Of a stretch of DNA of 43,316 bases, positions 16,722 through 25,807 are shown one piece after another. The stretch is from Aminicella lysinilytica. Its GTDB lineage: Bacteria > Bacillota > Clostridia > Peptostreptococcales > Anaerovoracaceae. The first letter of the stretch is position 1; every line of letters begins with the position of its first letter. Where the stretch lies: positions 1 to 43,316 of the forward strand of contig NZ_SNXO01000019.1 in NCBI RefSeq assembly GCF_004362975.1, in the 5' to 3' direction. A program made the position numbers and the translations under genes. A model generated the notes under the pieces. It saw only the letters and a list, made by a program, of their open reading frames with translations, did no database searches and was not told the origin of the DNA.

Positions 16722-16736
16722 GGTAATATGACTAGA

Positions 16737-17114
16737 TTAAATTTCTGCCTTCCAAAGTCCGTGAAGTGTGCAATATTCATAAACTGCAACTGGTTTCTCG
16801 CCAGGTGCAACCTCGAATTCTGCTTCCGGTTTATCAGTAGGCTTCATGTATTTTACCTGCAGGCTTCTGGAGGTTTCCAGAAGGATACTTCCGATGTAGT
16901 GCTCCGGTGTCATAGGATGCTCTACGCTTCCTACCTTTACAGTAACCTTGTTGCCATCGACTGTTGCTACAGGAACATGTTTCTCCTGAGCTGCATCTAC
17001 TGTATTAGGCTTAAGCAGTTCCATTTCCTGACCACAGCAGGTCAGTGTGCCACCGCCTTTGTAAGCCATAATTACGATATTTCCACATAGTGAACATCTG
17101 TACATTTCTAACAT
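16737..17114 (-). CDS. rbo: desulfoferrodoxin (superoxide reductase, 2Fe type)
   Basis: 125 residues. The N-terminal desulforedoxin domain has four Cys in CSLCGN and TCCGQ. The superoxide reductase domain carries the Fe(His)4Cys ligands: EKHVP, GSVEHPM, HYIG, and C-T-L-H near the C-terminus (YEYCTLHGLW). It reduces superoxide to peroxide without making oxygen, as usual in anaerobes. A TTG at 17129 overlaps the ribosome binding site, so the ATG at 17114, eight bases after GGAGGT, is taken. It diverges from the PerR-type regulator and is a classic partner of rubrerythrin, found just downstream. Confidence 0.95.
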   Translation of the reverse strand: MLEMYRCSLCGNIVIMAYKGGGTLTCCGQEMELLKPNTVDAAQEKHVPVATVDGNKVTVKVGSVEHPMTPEHYIGSILLETSRSLQVKYMKPTDKPEAEFEVAPGEKPVAVYEYCTLHGLWKAEI

Positions 17115-17158
17115 TTCGATTACCTCCAAATCTAAATAAGTTTAACTTTGTAATATCA

Positions 17159-17187
17159 ATTATATACCCTTTGCTCACATAAGTAAA
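17159..17187 (-). promoter_or_regulatory. promoter of rbo
   Basis: Minus strand TTTACT (17187-17182), 17 bases, TATAAT (17164-17159). The Fur/PerR-type box lies 56 bases upstream of this -35, so it does not overlap the rbo promoter core. Confidence 0.7.
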
Positions 17188-17211
17188 CATAATTATTTTT
17201 AAAAAAATGGC

Positions 17212-17240
17212 TTGACAACTTAAGAATAAATAATTATAAT
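17212..17240 (+). promoter_or_regulatory. consensus sigma-A promoter of the PerR-type gene
   Basis: TTGACA (17212-17217), 17 bases, TATAAT (17235-17240): a perfect consensus promoter, directly followed by the operator. Confidence 0.9.
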
Positions 17241-17242
17241 AA

Positions 17243-17257
17243 TGATAATCATTATCA
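17243..17257. promoter_or_regulatory. 7-1-7 Fur-family operator
   Basis: TGATAAT-C-ATTATCA, a perfect 15-base palindrome that equals the Bacillus Fur box (TGATAATnATTATCA). It differs from the PerR box (TTATAATnATTATAA) at the second base of each arm. It covers the predicted transcription start, implying autorepression. Confidence 0.88.
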
Positions 17258-17282
17258 ATTAATTGAAAGGAGGCGGGCCTAC

Positions 17283-17684
17283 ATGAAGTATTCCAAGCAA
17301 AGGAGTCTAGTACTGAGCATCGTTCGAGGCACTGACACACATCCATCTGCGGAATGGGTATATGAGCAGGCCAGGAAAGAGATGCCTTCTATCGGGCTGG
17401 CCACGGTTTACAGAAACCTGAACGCCTTAGTAGGCGCAGGGGAAATAGATCGTCTGACAGCGGCAGGTAATGTAGATCGTTTCGACGGACAGCTGACAGA
17501 GCATTGCCATATGCAGTGTATACGATGCGGTAAACTCCAGGATCTTTACCCGACAAATAAAGAAGACATGGAGAAACTCAGAAGTGTCATTTGCGACACC
17601 TTCGGAGTAGGAGACAAGAATGTCCGCATGGGACGCACGCTGCTGCGAGGCGTATGCAACGACTGTCTGAAATCAGAGCAGTGA
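17283..17684 (+). CDS. perR: Fur-family regulator with PerR-type metal site
   Basis: 133 residues, winged helix plus dimerisation domain. The five regulatory-metal ligands of Bacillus PerR (His37, Asp85, His91, His93, Asp104) are all present at constant offset: His20, Asp68, His74, His76, Asp87. The structural zinc Cys pairs are C79-x2-C82 and C125-x2-C128. The aspartate in DRFDG is the PerR-type residue (Fur has Glu). In the recognition helix ATVYRNL the residue aligned with PerR Asn61 is Arg44, as in Fur, which fits the Fur-type box at its own promoter. I infer an iron-dependent peroxide sensor controlling rbo, rbr and itself. The N-terminus is shorter than that of Bacillus PerR by about 17 residues. 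Confidence 0.85.
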   Translation: MKYSKQRSLVLSIVRGTDTHPSAEWVYEQARKEMPSIGLATVYRNLNALVGAGEIDRLTAAGNVDRFDGQLTEHCHMQCIRCGKLQDLYPTNKEDMEKLRSVICDTFGVGDKNVRMGRTLLRGVCNDCLKSEQ

Positions 17685-17796
17685 TGAGCTTGTCCGGCAG
17701 GAGCAGCCTGCGACAATGATCAGGTATAACCAATAAACATTATATAAAGTACAACTTTACAACTAATTAAATTACTATTTACAATGGAGGTAAGAA

Positions 17797-18333
17797 ATGA
17801 AAGACTTAAAAGGAACTAAAACGTTAGAAAATCTCATGACAGCATTCGCCGGTGAATCACAGGCAAGAAACAAGTACACATTCTATGCATCACAGGCAAA
17901 GAAAGATGGATACGTTCAGATCCAGAAGATATTCGAAGAGACAGCAGGAAATGAGAAAGAGCATGCAGAACTCTGGTTCAAACATGCCGTAGGAATCAAT
18001 GACACTATGCAGAATCTTCTTGATGCAGCAGCAGGCGAGAACTACGAGTGGACAGAGATGTATAAGGAAATGGCTGAGACTGCCAAAGAAGAGGGATTCC
18101 CTGAGATCGCTATCCAGATGGAAGGCGTAGCTAAGATCGAGGCACTCCATGAGGCAAGATATCGCAAGCTGGCCGAGAACATCAAGGAAGGCGTAGTATT
18201 CGAGAAGGAAGAAGAAGTACTTTGGCAGTGCAGCAACTGCGGACATCAGGTCCTTGCCAAGAAAGCACCTAAACTTTGCCCGGTATGCAAACATCCTCAG
18301 GCATACTTCCAGGTGAAGTCAGAGAATTATTAA
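17797..18333 (+). CDS. rbr: rubrerythrin
   Basis: 178 residues. An N-terminal four-helix diiron domain has [26 protein letters not shown] and [11 protein letters not shown] carrying the Glu/His ligands. A C-terminal rubredoxin-like domain has CSNCGH and CPVCKH binding one iron. It is an NADH-linked peroxidase of anaerobes. It lies 112 bases after perR. The gap holds a hairpin (TTGTC..GCAGG / CCTGC..GACAA, about 17689-17715) without a T run, and I see no convincing separate promoter or operator, so cotranscription with perR is likely. The RBS is GGAGGT. Confidence 0.96.
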   Translation: MKDLKGTKTLENLMTAFAGESQARNKYTFYASQAKKDGYVQIQKIFEETAGNEKEHAELWFKHAVGINDTMQNLLDAAAGENYEWTEMYKEMAETAKEEGFPEIAIQMEGVAKIEALHEARYRKLAENIKEGVVFEKEEEVLWQCSNCGHQVLAKKAPKLCPVCKHPQAYFQVKSENY

Positions 18334-18365
18334 GCCTTGCACATTATAATGTAGGAACAAAGCAT

Positions 18366-18395
18366 AGCGCCTCGCGAAAGCGAGGCGCTGTTTTT
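18366..18395 (+). terminator. terminator after rbr
   Basis: AGCGCCTCGC (18366-18375), loop GAAA, GCGAGGCGCT (18380-18389), then GTTTTT. Confidence 0.95.
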
Positions 18396-18565
18396 ACGGG
18401 CGGAATTTCTGCCCGCGACCAAACACGGCCGCCAAAGATATCCAGGGTGACTTTTGTGCGGGCACTAGCAAACGCGTGGATGCGTGTATGGTTTTACTAT
18501 AATAAAGCGCTTGCAATCAGCCATTTTGCCAGGTAAAAACCTTTGAAAATCTTTGAAAAAAAGTC

Positions 18566-18594
18566 TTGCATTTATCTTTTGTTTATTATATACT
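18566..18594 (+). promoter_or_regulatory. promoter of the ribosomal protein superoperon
   Basis: TTGCAT (18566-18571), 17 bases, TATACT (18589-18594), in an AT-rich stretch. The predicted start near 18601 leaves a leader of about 235 bases. From 18396 to 18565 I see only a small hairpin (CGGGC/GCCCG near 18398-18417). Confidence 0.82.
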
Positions 18595-18600
18595 AATAAG

Positions 18601-18823
18601 GCTTGCATAAGGCGAAGAAGTAGGAAGTTGCTGAGCTATCAGGTAATTTCTACCGAGAATTGTCCCTGCCAGACAGGGGCGAGGGAGTTCGCTGACTTTT
18701 GTTTTGTGCCATAACAATGGAAACGCACGGAACCGTGTGCAACGCAGGCAATATCTCGCACACGTTGAAAAGTAGGCATTTAGGACCCCTGTACGAGAAT
18801 AGCGAAATCAGTACTAACAGAAA
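18601..18823 (+). promoter_or_regulatory. structured leader of the S10 operon
   Basis: A long untranslated leader with clear hairpins: CCCTG/CAGGG (18664-18678), CACGG-aa-CCGTG (18726-18737) and a competing CGTGTGC/GCACACG (18734-18740/18758-18764). In many bacteria the S10 leader binds L4 (rplD, third gene here) for autoregulation; that role is inferred from position. I cannot match the fold to a named leader class. Confidence 0.55.
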
Positions 18824-18835
18824 TTGGAGGAAAAA

Positions 18836-19147
18836 ATGAGCGAATTACAGAAAATCAGAATCAAGCTTAAAGCTTATGACCATGCTTTGCTGGATCAGTC
18901 GGCTGCTAAGATAGTCGAGACAGCGAAGAAAACCGGCGCGGATGTTTCAGGACCTATTCCGCTACCAACAGAGAAAGAGGTTGTAACGATCTTACGTGCA
19001 GTTCACAAGTACAAGGACAGCAGAGAGCAGTTCGAGCAGAGAACACACAAGAGATTGATCGACATAACCAATGCAACATTGCAGACAACAGATGCTCTGA
19101 CTAAGTTGGATCTGCCTGCAGGCGTTGACATTGAAATCAAGCTGTAA
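18836..19147 (+). CDS. rpsJ: 30S ribosomal protein S10
   Basis: 103 residues, full length, starting [16 protein letters not shown]. It is a 30S head protein, also the NusE antitermination partner. The [14 protein letters not shown] loop region and the HKRLIDI stretch are recognisable. An upstream TTG (18824) lies in the Shine-Dalgarno GGAGG, so the ATG at 18836 is used. It is first in the operon. The 61-base gap to rplC holds two small hairpins (19146-19160 and 19166-19182). Confidence 0.97.
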   Translation: MSELQKIRIKLKAYDHALLDQSAAKIVETAKKTGADVSGPIPLPTEKEVVTILRAVHKYKDSREQFEQRTHKRLIDITNATLQTTDALTKLDLPAGVDIEIKL

Positions 19148-19208
19148 GGGACTCTCCCTTAGTATGATCGCCAAGAGCGATCCGCTGTAAGAAAACAGGA
19201 GGAAAAAT

Positions 19209-19847
19209 ATGAAAGCAATTTTAGGTAAGAAAATCGGGATGACCCAGATTTTCGCAGAATCAGGAGAGGTTGTTCCTGTTACTGTCATTGAAGCGGGACC
19301 GGAAGTGGTAACACAGGTCAAGACCGTTGAATCAGACGGATACGATGCAGTACAGGTAGGTTTTGAAGAACAGAAACCACAGAGAGTAAACAAACCTATG
19401 ACCGGACACTTTGAGAAGAGCGGAGCTGCTCCAAAGAAGCACCTCGCAGAGTTCAGAGTTGAAGACGGCGAAGTTTATGAACTTGGACAGGTAATAACCG
19501 TAGCAGATTTTGAAGAAGGCAAGAAGCTTGATATCACGGGCGTTTCCAAAGGTAAGGGAACACAGGGAAATATCAAGAGAAATGGCCACCACAGAGGACC
19601 GATGACTCACGGCTCTAAACATAAGAGATTAGCCGGCGGTCTTGCAGGAGCGACTTATCCATCAAGGGTATTCCCTGGAAACGATGGACCTGGCCGCATG
19701 GGCCGCGACACCATCACGGTGCAGAACGTTGTATTAGTAAAAGTTGATACTGACAGAAATCTTATGCTTGTCAAGGGCGCTGTTCCTGGCGGCAGAGGCA
19801 GCCTGGTGAAAATCAGATACGCTGTTAAAGGTCAGGACGACAAATAA
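19209..19847 (+). CDS. rplC: 50S ribosomal protein L3
   Basis: 212 residues. L3 is an early assembly protein whose central extension reaches towards the peptidyl transferase centre. The conserved extension NGHHRGPMTHGSKHKR and the block PGRMGRDTITVQN are intact. AGGAGG precedes the ATG. Confidence 0.97.
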   Translation: MKAILGKKIGMTQIFAESGEVVPVTVIEAGPEVVTQVKTVESDGYDAVQVGFEEQKPQRVNKPMTGHFEKSGAAPKKHLAEFRVEDGEVYELGQVITVADFEEGKKLDITGVSKGKGTQGNIKRNGHHRGPMTHGSKHKRLAGGLAGATYPSRVFPGNDGPGRMGRDTITVQNVVLVKVDTDRNLMLVKGAVPGGRGSLVKIRYAVKGQDDK

Positions 19848-19874
19848 GATAGGCTAGGAAAGGAGGAAGCGCAA

Positions 19875-20498
19875 ATGGCAAAAGTAAAGATGCTCAGTAT
19901 GGACGGTAAAGAAGCCGGTACTATAGAGCTTAAAGATGAGATATTCGGCATTGAGCCAAACGAAAACGCTGTTCACGAAGTCGTAAAGAACTATCTTGCC
20001 AATCAGAGACAGGGCACACAGTCTGCAAAGACAAGAGCTGAAGTCAGAGGAGGCGGCAAGAAGCCTTTCAGACAGAAAGGAACAGGACGTCATAGACAGG
20101 GAAGCACGACAGACCCTTCACAGGTTGGAGGCGGTATCGCTTTCGCACCAAAGCCAAGGGATTACAGTTATGCAGTTCCTAAGAAGGTAAAGAGACTTGC
20201 AATGAAGTCTGCTTTATCCGCAAAGGTGCAGGATAATGAGATCATCGTATTGGATGATCTGAAGATGGATGCTCCGAAAACAAAGGCTATGGTAGAGACA
20301 CTTGCAAACGTTAAGGCTGCAAAGAAGGCTCTGATCGTAACTGCAGATAAGGATGAGAACGTAGTTAAATCTGCTTCAAACATCCCGGGAGTAAGAACAG
20401 TTCTCGTGAATACGATGAACGTATATGAGATCGTTAACCACACAAGCTTCATTGTAACTAAGGAAGCAGTAAAGAAAATTGAGGAGGTGTACTTATAA
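19875..20498 (+). CDS. rplD: 50S ribosomal protein L4
   Basis: 207 residues. The long loop that lines the exit tunnel is present ([19 protein letters not shown], about residues 58-76). L4 is the autorepressor of S10 operons in several bacteria, which makes the long leader upstream of rpsJ relevant. Its TAA shares one base with the ATG of rplW. Confidence 0.97.
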   Translation: MAKVKMLSMDGKEAGTIELKDEIFGIEPNENAVHEVVKNYLANQRQGTQSAKTRAEVRGGGKKPFRQKGTGRHRQGSTTDPSQVGGGIAFAPKPRDYSYAVPKKVKRLAMKSALSAKVQDNEIIVLDDLKMDAPKTKAMVETLANVKAAKKALIVTADKDENVVKSASNIPGVRTVLVNTMNVYEIVNHTSFIVTKEAVKKIEEVYL

Positions 20499-20788
20499 TG
20501 AGATCAGCATACGACGTAATACTCAAGCCGGTCATCAGTGAAAGAAGTATGGACCAGGCTCCAGGTAAAAAGTACACATTCAAGGTTGCTGTTGACGCTA
20601 ATAAAACAGAAGTCAAGCATGCAGTCGAGGAAATATTTGATGTCGAAGTTAAGAAAGTAAACATCATGAACGTAAACGGAAAACTCAAGAGAATGGGAAG
20701 AAACGTAGGAAGAACACCTGCATATAAGAAGGCAATAGTCACACTTACAGATGCAAGTAAAGAGATCGAGTTCTTCTCAAGTCTGTAA
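20498..20788 (+). CDS. rplW: 50S ribosomal protein L23
   Basis: 96 residues, full length: [13 protein letters not shown] at the N-terminus and [15 protein letters not shown] in the loop. It sits at the tunnel exit and docks trigger factor and SRP. One-base overlap with rplD suggests coupled translation. Confidence 0.97.
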   Translation: MRSAYDVILKPVISERSMDQAPGKKYTFKVAVDANKTEVKHAVEEIFDVEVKKVNIMNVNGKLKRMGRNVGRTPAYKKAIVTLTDASKEIEFFSSL

Positions 20789-20806
20789 TATAGGAGGTAG
20801 GAATTA

Positions 20807-21640
20807 ATGGGAATCAAAAAATATAATCCGACTACTCCTGGCCTTAGAGGTATGACGGTTTCGACTTTCGAAGAAATCACTGAAAGCAAACCAGAGAAAT
20901 CACTTACGGTTACTCTGAAGAAGCATTCAGGAAGAAATCAGAGAGGAAAGATCACTGTCAGACACAGAGGCGGCGGCTATAGGCCGAAATACAGGATCAT
21001 CGATTTTAAGAGAGACAAGGATGGTATTCCAGCAACAGTTAAGACTATTGAATACGATCCAAACAGAAGCGCCAATATCGCTTTGCTGTTCTACAAGGAC
21101 GGCGAGAAGAGATACATAATCGCACCGGAAGGCCTGAAGGTCGGCGATGTGATCTACTCAGGAGCTGATGTAGATATCAAGGTTGGAAATGCTCTTCCGA
21201 TACAGAACATACCGGTAGGAACACTTATCCACAACATCGAGCTTAAGCCGGGCAAAGGTGCTCAGCTGGTTAGATCAGCTGGAAACGGCGCTCAGCTTAT
21301 GGCTAAGGAAGGCAAGTATGCTCAGGTAAGGCTGCCGTCCGGAGAAGTAAGAAAAGTACTGGTAGTCTGCAAGGCTACTATCGGAGAAGTTGGCAACACT
21401 GACCACTCCAATATCCAGATCGGTAAAGCAGGAAGAAAAAGACACATGGGCTGGAGACCTACAGTAAGAGGTTCCGTCATGAATCCTAACGACCATCCAC
21501 ATGGTGGTGGTGAAGGAAGAGCTCCTGTTGGACGTAAGAGTCCAGTTACCCCTTGGGGCAAACCGACACTTGGATATAAGACAAGGAAGAAGAACAAAGC
21601 TTCCGATAAGTACGTCGTTAAAAAGAGAAATGATAAGTAG
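20807..21640 (+). CDS. rplB: 50S ribosomal protein L2
   Basis: 277 residues. L2 is the conserved core 23S-binding protein. It shows the RNA-binding OB-fold and SH3-like halves, ending in the invariant [19 protein letters not shown] loop with its essential histidine. GGAGGT lies eight bases before the ATG. Confidence 0.98.
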   Translation: MGIKKYNPTTPGLRGMTVSTFEEITESKPEKSLTVTLKKHSGRNQRGKITVRHRGGGYRPKYRIIDFKRDKDGIPATVKTIEYDPNRSANIALLFYKDGEKRYIIAPEGLKVGDVIYSGADVDIKVGNALPIQNIPVGTLIHNIELKPGKGAQLVRSAGNGAQLMAKEGKYAQVRLPSGEVRKVLVVCKATIGEVGNTDHSNIQIGKAGRKRHMGWRPTVRGSVMNPNDHPHGGGEGRAPVGRKSPVTPWGKPTLGYKTRKKNKASDKYVVKKRNDK

Positions 21641-21654
21641 GAAGGAGCACATAA

Positions 21655-22020
21655 ATGAGCAGATCAATTAAAAAGGGCCCTTTCGTCGATCCTAAGCTTC
21701 TTGCCAAGATCGAAGCTATGAATGCAGCAAATGAAAAGAAGGTTTTGATCACATGGTCAAGATCATCCACTATCTTCCCACAGATGATAGGACACACCAT
21801 TGCCGTTCATGACGGAAGGAAGCATGTACCTGTATATATTACTGAGGACATGGTTGGACATAAGCTTGGAGAGTTTGCTCCGACCAGGACTTTCAGAGGC
21901 CACCAGGCAGATAAAGCTACCAGGGTCAGCAAGTCAGCAGGAGTAAGCATTGGAGCAGCAGCTCCGGCAGCAGCACCTGCAGCAGCAGCACCGGCAGCAG
22001 AGACTGCTTCAGAAGAGTAA
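21655..22020 (+). CDS. rpsS: 30S ribosomal protein S19 with Ala/Pro-rich tail
   Basis: 121 residues, against about 92-93 usual. The body is standard ([42 protein letters not shown]). From about residue 93 a 29-residue extension of Ala, Pro and Glu is added, ending SEE. The extension is in frame with a normal spacing to rplV, so it is not a frameshift artefact. It would project from the 30S head, and its function is unknown. Confidence 0.95.
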   Translation: MSRSIKKGPFVDPKLLAKIEAMNAANEKKVLITWSRSSTIFPQMIGHTIAVHDGRKHVPVYITEDMVGHKLGEFAPTRTFRGHQADKATRVSKSAGVSIGAAAPAAAPAAAAPAAETASEE

Positions 22021-22036
22021 GAAAGGGAGATAGAAA

Positions 22037-22372
22037 ATGGAAGCAAAAGCAATTGCAAAATATGTCAGGATGTCTCCTATTAAACTTAAGCCTGTTACAG
22101 ATCTTGTAAGAGGCAAGGACTTAAATGAGGCATTGAACATTCTAAAGTTCACGCCTGGCAAAGGTTCAGAGATCGTTGAGAAAGTTGTAAAGTCAGCAGC
22201 AGCTAACGCGGAAAACAATTTTGACATGAACCCTGATAATCTATACGTTGCAGAAATTTATGCCAACCAGGGCCCTACCATGAAAAGATGGAGAGCAGGA
22301 GCCCAGGGTAGAGCATCACAGATCCTTAAGAGATCAAGCCATGTTGGCGTAACTCTTAAGGAAAGAGACTAA
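22037..22372 (+). CDS. rplV: 50S ribosomal protein L22
   Basis: 111 residues, normal length. The N-terminal VRMSPIKLKPVTDLVRG block and the tunnel-lining hairpin near MKRWRAGAQGRASQILKRSSH are intact. The start has GGGAGAT upstream. Confidence 0.97.
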   Translation: MEAKAIAKYVRMSPIKLKPVTDLVRGKDLNEALNILKFTPGKGSEIVEKVVKSAAANAENNFDMNPDNLYVAEIYANQGPTMKRWRAGAQGRASQILKRSSHVGVTLKERD

Positions 22373-22389
22373 GATAGGAGGTTCATTGA

Positions 22390-23295
22390 ATGGGTCAGAA
22401 GGTAAGCCCGCATGGGTTAAGAGTAGGCGTAATCAAGGACTGGGATTCTAAATGGTACGCTAACAAGGGAAATTTTGCAGATTTCCTTGCTGAAGACAAT
22501 AAAGTTAGAGAATATGTAAAGAAAACGTTATACGGAGCCGGCGTGTCCAAGATTTTGATTGAGAGAGCCGCTGAGAACAAGATGAAGATAACCGTACTTA
22601 CGGCAAGACCTGGTATGGTAATCGGAAGATCTGGTTCAGGAATCGACGACCTCAAGAAAAAACTTGAGAAAATGACCGGAAAAGAGATAACGATTTCTAT
22701 TGAAGAAATCAGAAGAAGCGAACTTGACGCTCAGCTGACTGCTGAAAGCATTGCAGAAGCACTGGAGCACAGAGTATCTTTCAGAAGAGCCATGAAGCAG
22801 GCCATCGGCAGAACAATGAAAGCCGGTTGCAAGGGAATCAAGGTTCTTTGCTCAGGAAGACTCGGCGGAGCTGAGATCGCAAGGAACGAGAAATACAGCG
22901 AAGGAAATGTTCCTCTTCACACTTTGAGAGCTGATATCGACTATGGCTTTGCTGAAGCAGATACTACCTATGGTAAGATCGGCGTAAAGGTATGGATCAA
23001 CCATGGCGAGATCCTCGACAAGGGACTTCAGAGCCCTATCCGCGAAGAAAAACGCGATAAGAGAGAAAGAAGACCTAGAAGAGACGGAGACGGCAGAAGA
23101 AGAAACAATGACAGGAGAAATGACAGAAGAGGCGGCGGAAGAAGAAACGACAGATTCGACAAACCGGAAGTCGCAAAAGCTGTTAATCCAAGAACAAGGA
23201 AGACTCCTAAAGCTGAGCCAAAAGCAGCTCCTCAGGTAGAAACACCTCAGGTTGAGGCACAGGCACCAGCTGAAGCTTCAGAAACACAGGAATAA
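22390..23295 (+). CDS. rpsC: 30S ribosomal protein S3 with long charged tail
   Basis: 301 residues, about 80 more than a typical S3. The KH domain ([19 protein letters not shown]) and the C-terminal S3 domain ([20 protein letters not shown]) are normal to about residue 218. The tail has two parts: an Arg/Asp/Asn-rich region (about 219-262, with RRDGDGRRR and RRGGGRRND) and a Pro/Ala/Glu/Gln-rich end. The tail looks like an RGG-type disordered RNA-binding segment. Its codon frame is open without breaks. Confidence 0.95.
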   Translation: MGQKVSPHGLRVGVIKDWDSKWYANKGNFADFLAEDNKVREYVKKTLYGAGVSKILIERAAENKMKITVLTARPGMVIGRSGSGIDDLKKKLEKMTGKEITISIEEIRRSELDAQLTAESIAEALEHRVSFRRAMKQAIGRTMKAGCKGIKVLCSGRLGGAEIARNEKYSEGNVPLHTLRADIDYGFAEADTTYGKIGVKVWINHGEILDKGLQSPIREEKRDKRERRPRRDGDGRRRNNDRRNDRRGGGRRNDRFDKPEVAKAVNPRTRKTPKAEPKAAPQVETPQVEAQAPAEASETQE

Positions 23296-23321
23296 GCAAT
23301 AGTGAAAGGAGGAACTAAGCC

Positions 23322-23756
23322 ATGTTGATGCCAAAGCGCGTGAAACATAGAAGAGTTCATAGAGGTAGAATGAAAGGCGTAGCAACCAAAGGTAACAAGG
23401 TTACTTATGGTGATTACGGACTTGTCGCTGATGAGTGCGGCTGGATAACTTCAAATCAGATCGAGGCTGCCAGAATTGCAATGACAAGATATACCAAGAG
23501 AGGCGGCAAAGTATATATTAAGATTTTCCCGCATAAGTCGGTTACTAAGAAACCAGCTGAAGTACGTATGGGATCCGGAAAAGGTGCTCCTGAGTACTGG
23601 GTAGCTGTTGTTAAACCGGGCAGAGTAATGTTTGAGATCGGTGGAGTCACCGAAGAGCAGGCCAGAGAGGCAATGAGACTTGCAGGACACAAGCTCCCTA
23701 TAAAGTCTGAGTTTGTATCAAAGGACCAGACTGCGGCAAAGGGTGGTGAAGCGTAA
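23322..23756 (+). CDS. rplP: 50S ribosomal protein L16
   Basis: 144 residues, [19 protein letters not shown]. It binds near the A-site tRNA elbow. A second ATG two codons on (23328) matches the more common N-terminus MPKR, but GGAGG spacing (nine bases) favours 23322. Its last base is the first of the rpmC ATG. Confidence 0.96.
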   Translation: MLMPKRVKHRRVHRGRMKGVATKGNKVTYGDYGLVADECGWITSNQIEAARIAMTRYTKRGGKVYIKIFPHKSVTKKPAEVRMGSGKGAPEYWVAVVKPGRVMFEIGGVTEEQAREAMRLAGHKLPIKSEFVSKDQTAAKGGEA

Positions 23757-23959
23757 TGGATTTGAATAAAATGAGAGAAATGACAGATGTTGAACTCAAC
23801 GCTGAACTAGAAAAAATGAAGAAGGAATTGTTTAACTTAAGATTCCAGCACGTAACAGGACAACTTGAAAATCCTGTACAGATGAGGGAAGTTAAGAGAG
23901 ACATAGCCAGAGCGAAAACTATTATCAGAGAAAAAGAACTTGATAAGGTTCAGGCTTAA
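23756..23959 (+). CDS. rpmC: 50S ribosomal protein L29
   Basis: 67 residues, two-helix protein with the signature [16 protein letters not shown]. Overlaps rplP by one base. Confidence 0.97.
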   Translation: MDLNKMREMTDVELNAELEKMKKELFNLRFQHVTGQLENPVQMREVKRDIARAKTIIREKELDKVQA

Positions 23960-23977
23960 TCGAAAGGAGGATGCAAG

Positions 23978-24238
23978 ATGGCAGATGAAAGAAACAGAAG
24001 AAAGACTAAAGTCGGCGTCGTTGTCAGTGACAAGATGGATAAGACTATAGTAGTTGCAATCGAAGATTTTGTAAGACATTCTCTTTATGGAAAAGCAGTA
24101 AAGAGGACCAAGAAAATCAAGGCTCATGATGAGATGAACGAATGCAACATCGGAGATAAAGTTAGAATAATGGAAACGAGACCACTATCAAAAGACAAGA
24201 GATGGAGACTCGTGAACATCGTAGAAAAAGCTAAATAA
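23978..24238 (+). CDS. rpsQ: 30S ribosomal protein S17
   Basis: 86 residues. OB-fold 16S binder with [16 protein letters not shown] and the end signature [20 protein letters not shown] lies ahead of the ATG. Confidence 0.97.
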   Translation: MADERNRRKTKVGVVVSDKMDKTIVVAIEDFVRHSLYGKAVKRTKKIKAHDEMNECNIGDKVRIMETRPLSKDKRWRLVNIVEKAK

Positions 24239-24252
24239 GGAGGCGCCAGATC

Positions 24253-24627
24253 ATGATTCAGACAGAAACAAGATTGAAGGTTGCTGACAATTCAGGTGCA
24301 AAAGAGCTCCTGTGCATACGTATTCTCGGCGGTACCAGCCGTCAGTATGCTAACATTGGAGACATCATCGTTTGCACTGTAAAAGATGCAACTCCGGGCG
24401 GCGTCGTTAAAAAGGGTGACGTTGTCAGAGCTGTAGTGGTTAGAACTAAGAAAGGCGCCAGAAGAGCAGATGGAAGCTATGTGAAGTTCGACCAGAACGC
24501 AGCAGTAATTATTAAAGATAAAGAAGATAAGACTCCGGTAGGAACACGTATTTTCGGACCTGTAGCCAGGGAACTGAGAGACAGAGGATTCATGAAGATC
24601 GTGTCACTAGCACCGGAAGTACTGTAG
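24253..24627 (+). CDS. rplN: 50S ribosomal protein L14
   Basis: 124 residues, [18 protein letters not shown], with the conserved [15 protein letters not shown] region. Two residues longer than the usual 122. It contributes to the intersubunit bridge. Confidence 0.97.
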   Translation: MIQTETRLKVADNSGAKELLCIRILGGTSRQYANIGDIIVCTVKDATPGGVVKKGDVVRAVVVRTKKGARRADGSYVKFDQNAAVIIKDKEDKTPVGTRIFGPVARELRDRGFMKIVSLAPEVL

Positions 24628-24639
24628 GAGGTGTAACGA

Positions 24640-24945
24640 ATGCGTATTAAAAAAGATGATATGGTAATCGTTATTACCGGAAAAGACAAGGGTAAGACCG
24701 GAAAAGTACTGAGGGCCATACCTAAACAGCACAGAGTAGTAGTTGAGGGCGTGAACATCCAGGCTAAGCATCAGAAGCAGACCAGGACTGAGCAGGCTGA
24801 AATCAAACACGTTGAGGGACCTATTGATGTTTCCAACGTTATGTACTACGACGATAAAGCAAAAGAAGCGATCAAGATTGGATATGAAGTAAGAGACGGT
24901 AAAAAAGTCAGAGTATCCAAGAAGACCGGAAACGTAATCGACTAG
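24640..24945 (+). CDS. rplX: 50S ribosomal protein L24
   Basis: 101 residues. KOW domain at the N-terminus ([20 protein letters not shown]) and the family block [11 protein letters not shown]. Assembly-initiating protein of the 50S subunit. Confidence 0.97.
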   Translation: MRIKKDDMVIVITGKDKGKTGKVLRAIPKQHRVVVEGVNIQAKHQKQTRTEQAEIKHVEGPIDVSNVMYYDDKAKEAIKIGYEVRDGKKVRVSKKTGNVID

Positions 24946-24962
24946 GGAAGGAGGAGAAGATT

Positions 24963-25505
24963 TTGACAGCAAGATTAAAAGAAACTTACGATAAAGAAGT
25001 GTTTAAATCACTGATGGATAAGTTCCAGTATAAGAATGTAATGGAAGTACCTAAGCTTGAGAAAGTTACCATCAACATGGGACTGGGCGAAGCTAAGGAA
25101 AATGCCAAGATCCTGGAGACAGCCGTAAATGAGATCGGCCTGATAGCAGGACAGAGACCTGTAGTTACTAAAGCTAAGAAGTCAATAGCTAACTTCAAAG
25201 TCAGACAGGGAATGCCTGTAGGCGCTAAGGTAACTCTCAGAGGAGACAACATGTATGTCTTCGTAGATAAGCTTTTCAACATTTCTCTTCCTAGAGTAAG
25301 AGACTTCAAGGGCGTTAGCAAGAATTCATTTGACGGCAGAGGAAACTATTCCATGGGCGTTAAAGAGCAGCTGATATTCCCTGAGATCAATTATGATGAC
25401 GTTGATACGATCAAAGGAATGAACATAGTATTCACTACAACGGCCAAGACCGATGAAGAAGCAGCAGCTCTTCTGGAGTTCCTGGGAATGCCGTTTGAGA
25501 AGTAG
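24963..25505 (+). CDS. rplE: 50S ribosomal protein L5 (TTG start)
   Basis: 180 residues, binds 5S rRNA. Blocks: [41 protein letters not shown] and [16 protein letters not shown]. No ATG fits the N-terminus; a TTG at 24963, eight bases after GGAGG, gives [12 protein letters not shown], the normal start of the family. Confidence 0.95.
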   Translation: MTARLKETYDKEVFKSLMDKFQYKNVMEVPKLEKVTINMGLGEAKENAKILETAVNEIGLIAGQRPVVTKAKKSIANFKVRQGMPVGAKVTLRGDNMYVFVDKLFNISLPRVRDFKGVSKNSFDGRGNYSMGVKEQLIFPEINYDDVDTIKGMNIVFTTTAKTDEEAAALLEFLGMPFEK

Positions 25506-25517
25506 TAGGAGGTTGAA

Positions 25518-25703
25518 ATGGCAAAGAAGTCTCTAAAAATAAAGCAGCAGAGAAAACCTAAATATGCTACTCGTGGTTACACGAGATGCAGAATTTGTGG
25601 AAGGCCTCATTCCGTTCTCAAGAAGTATGGAATTTGCCGTATCTGCTTTAGAGAACTTGCTTATAAGGGAGAAATCCCCGGCGTTAAGAAAGCAAGCTGG
25701 TAA
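25518..25703 (+). CDS. rpsZ: 30S ribosomal protein S14, zinc type
   Basis: 61 residues, the short C+ form with a zinc ribbon C-R-I-C / C-R-I-C ([11 protein letters not shown] and [10 protein letters not shown]) and the terminal GVKKASW. Firmicutes often also carry a zinc-free paralogue elsewhere. Confidence 0.97.
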   Translation: MAKKSLKIKQQRKPKYATRGYTRCRICGRPHSVLKKYGICRICFRELAYKGEIPGVKKASW

Positions 25704-25790
25704 AGACTAACACAAAGCTTTCGTGAGAAAGCGACTGTAGTAAAAACAACATATATATTGCGTAAGTGGGCACATCCCATACTGCGCGAG
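25704..25790 (+). promoter_or_regulatory. structured gap before rpsH
   Basis: At 104 bases, the longest gap within the spc genes. Hairpins: GCTTTC-gtga-GAAAGC (25717-25732), and a composite stem GCG/CGC enclosing GTGGG-cacat-CCCAT (25760-25787). Elsewhere S8 represses the spc operon by binding an rRNA-like mRNA site; a role for this element in S8 control is inferred from position only. Confidence 0.45.
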
Positions 25791-25807
25791 AAGGGAGATA
25801 AATCGTA

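Noticed and set aside
17243-17257. Classical PerR box
   Set aside because: Arms read TGATAAT, not TTATAAT; it is a Fur-type box, as discussed for the regulator.
18276-18536. Frame of 86 codons after rbr
   Set aside because: Runs through the rbr terminator and has no start signal.
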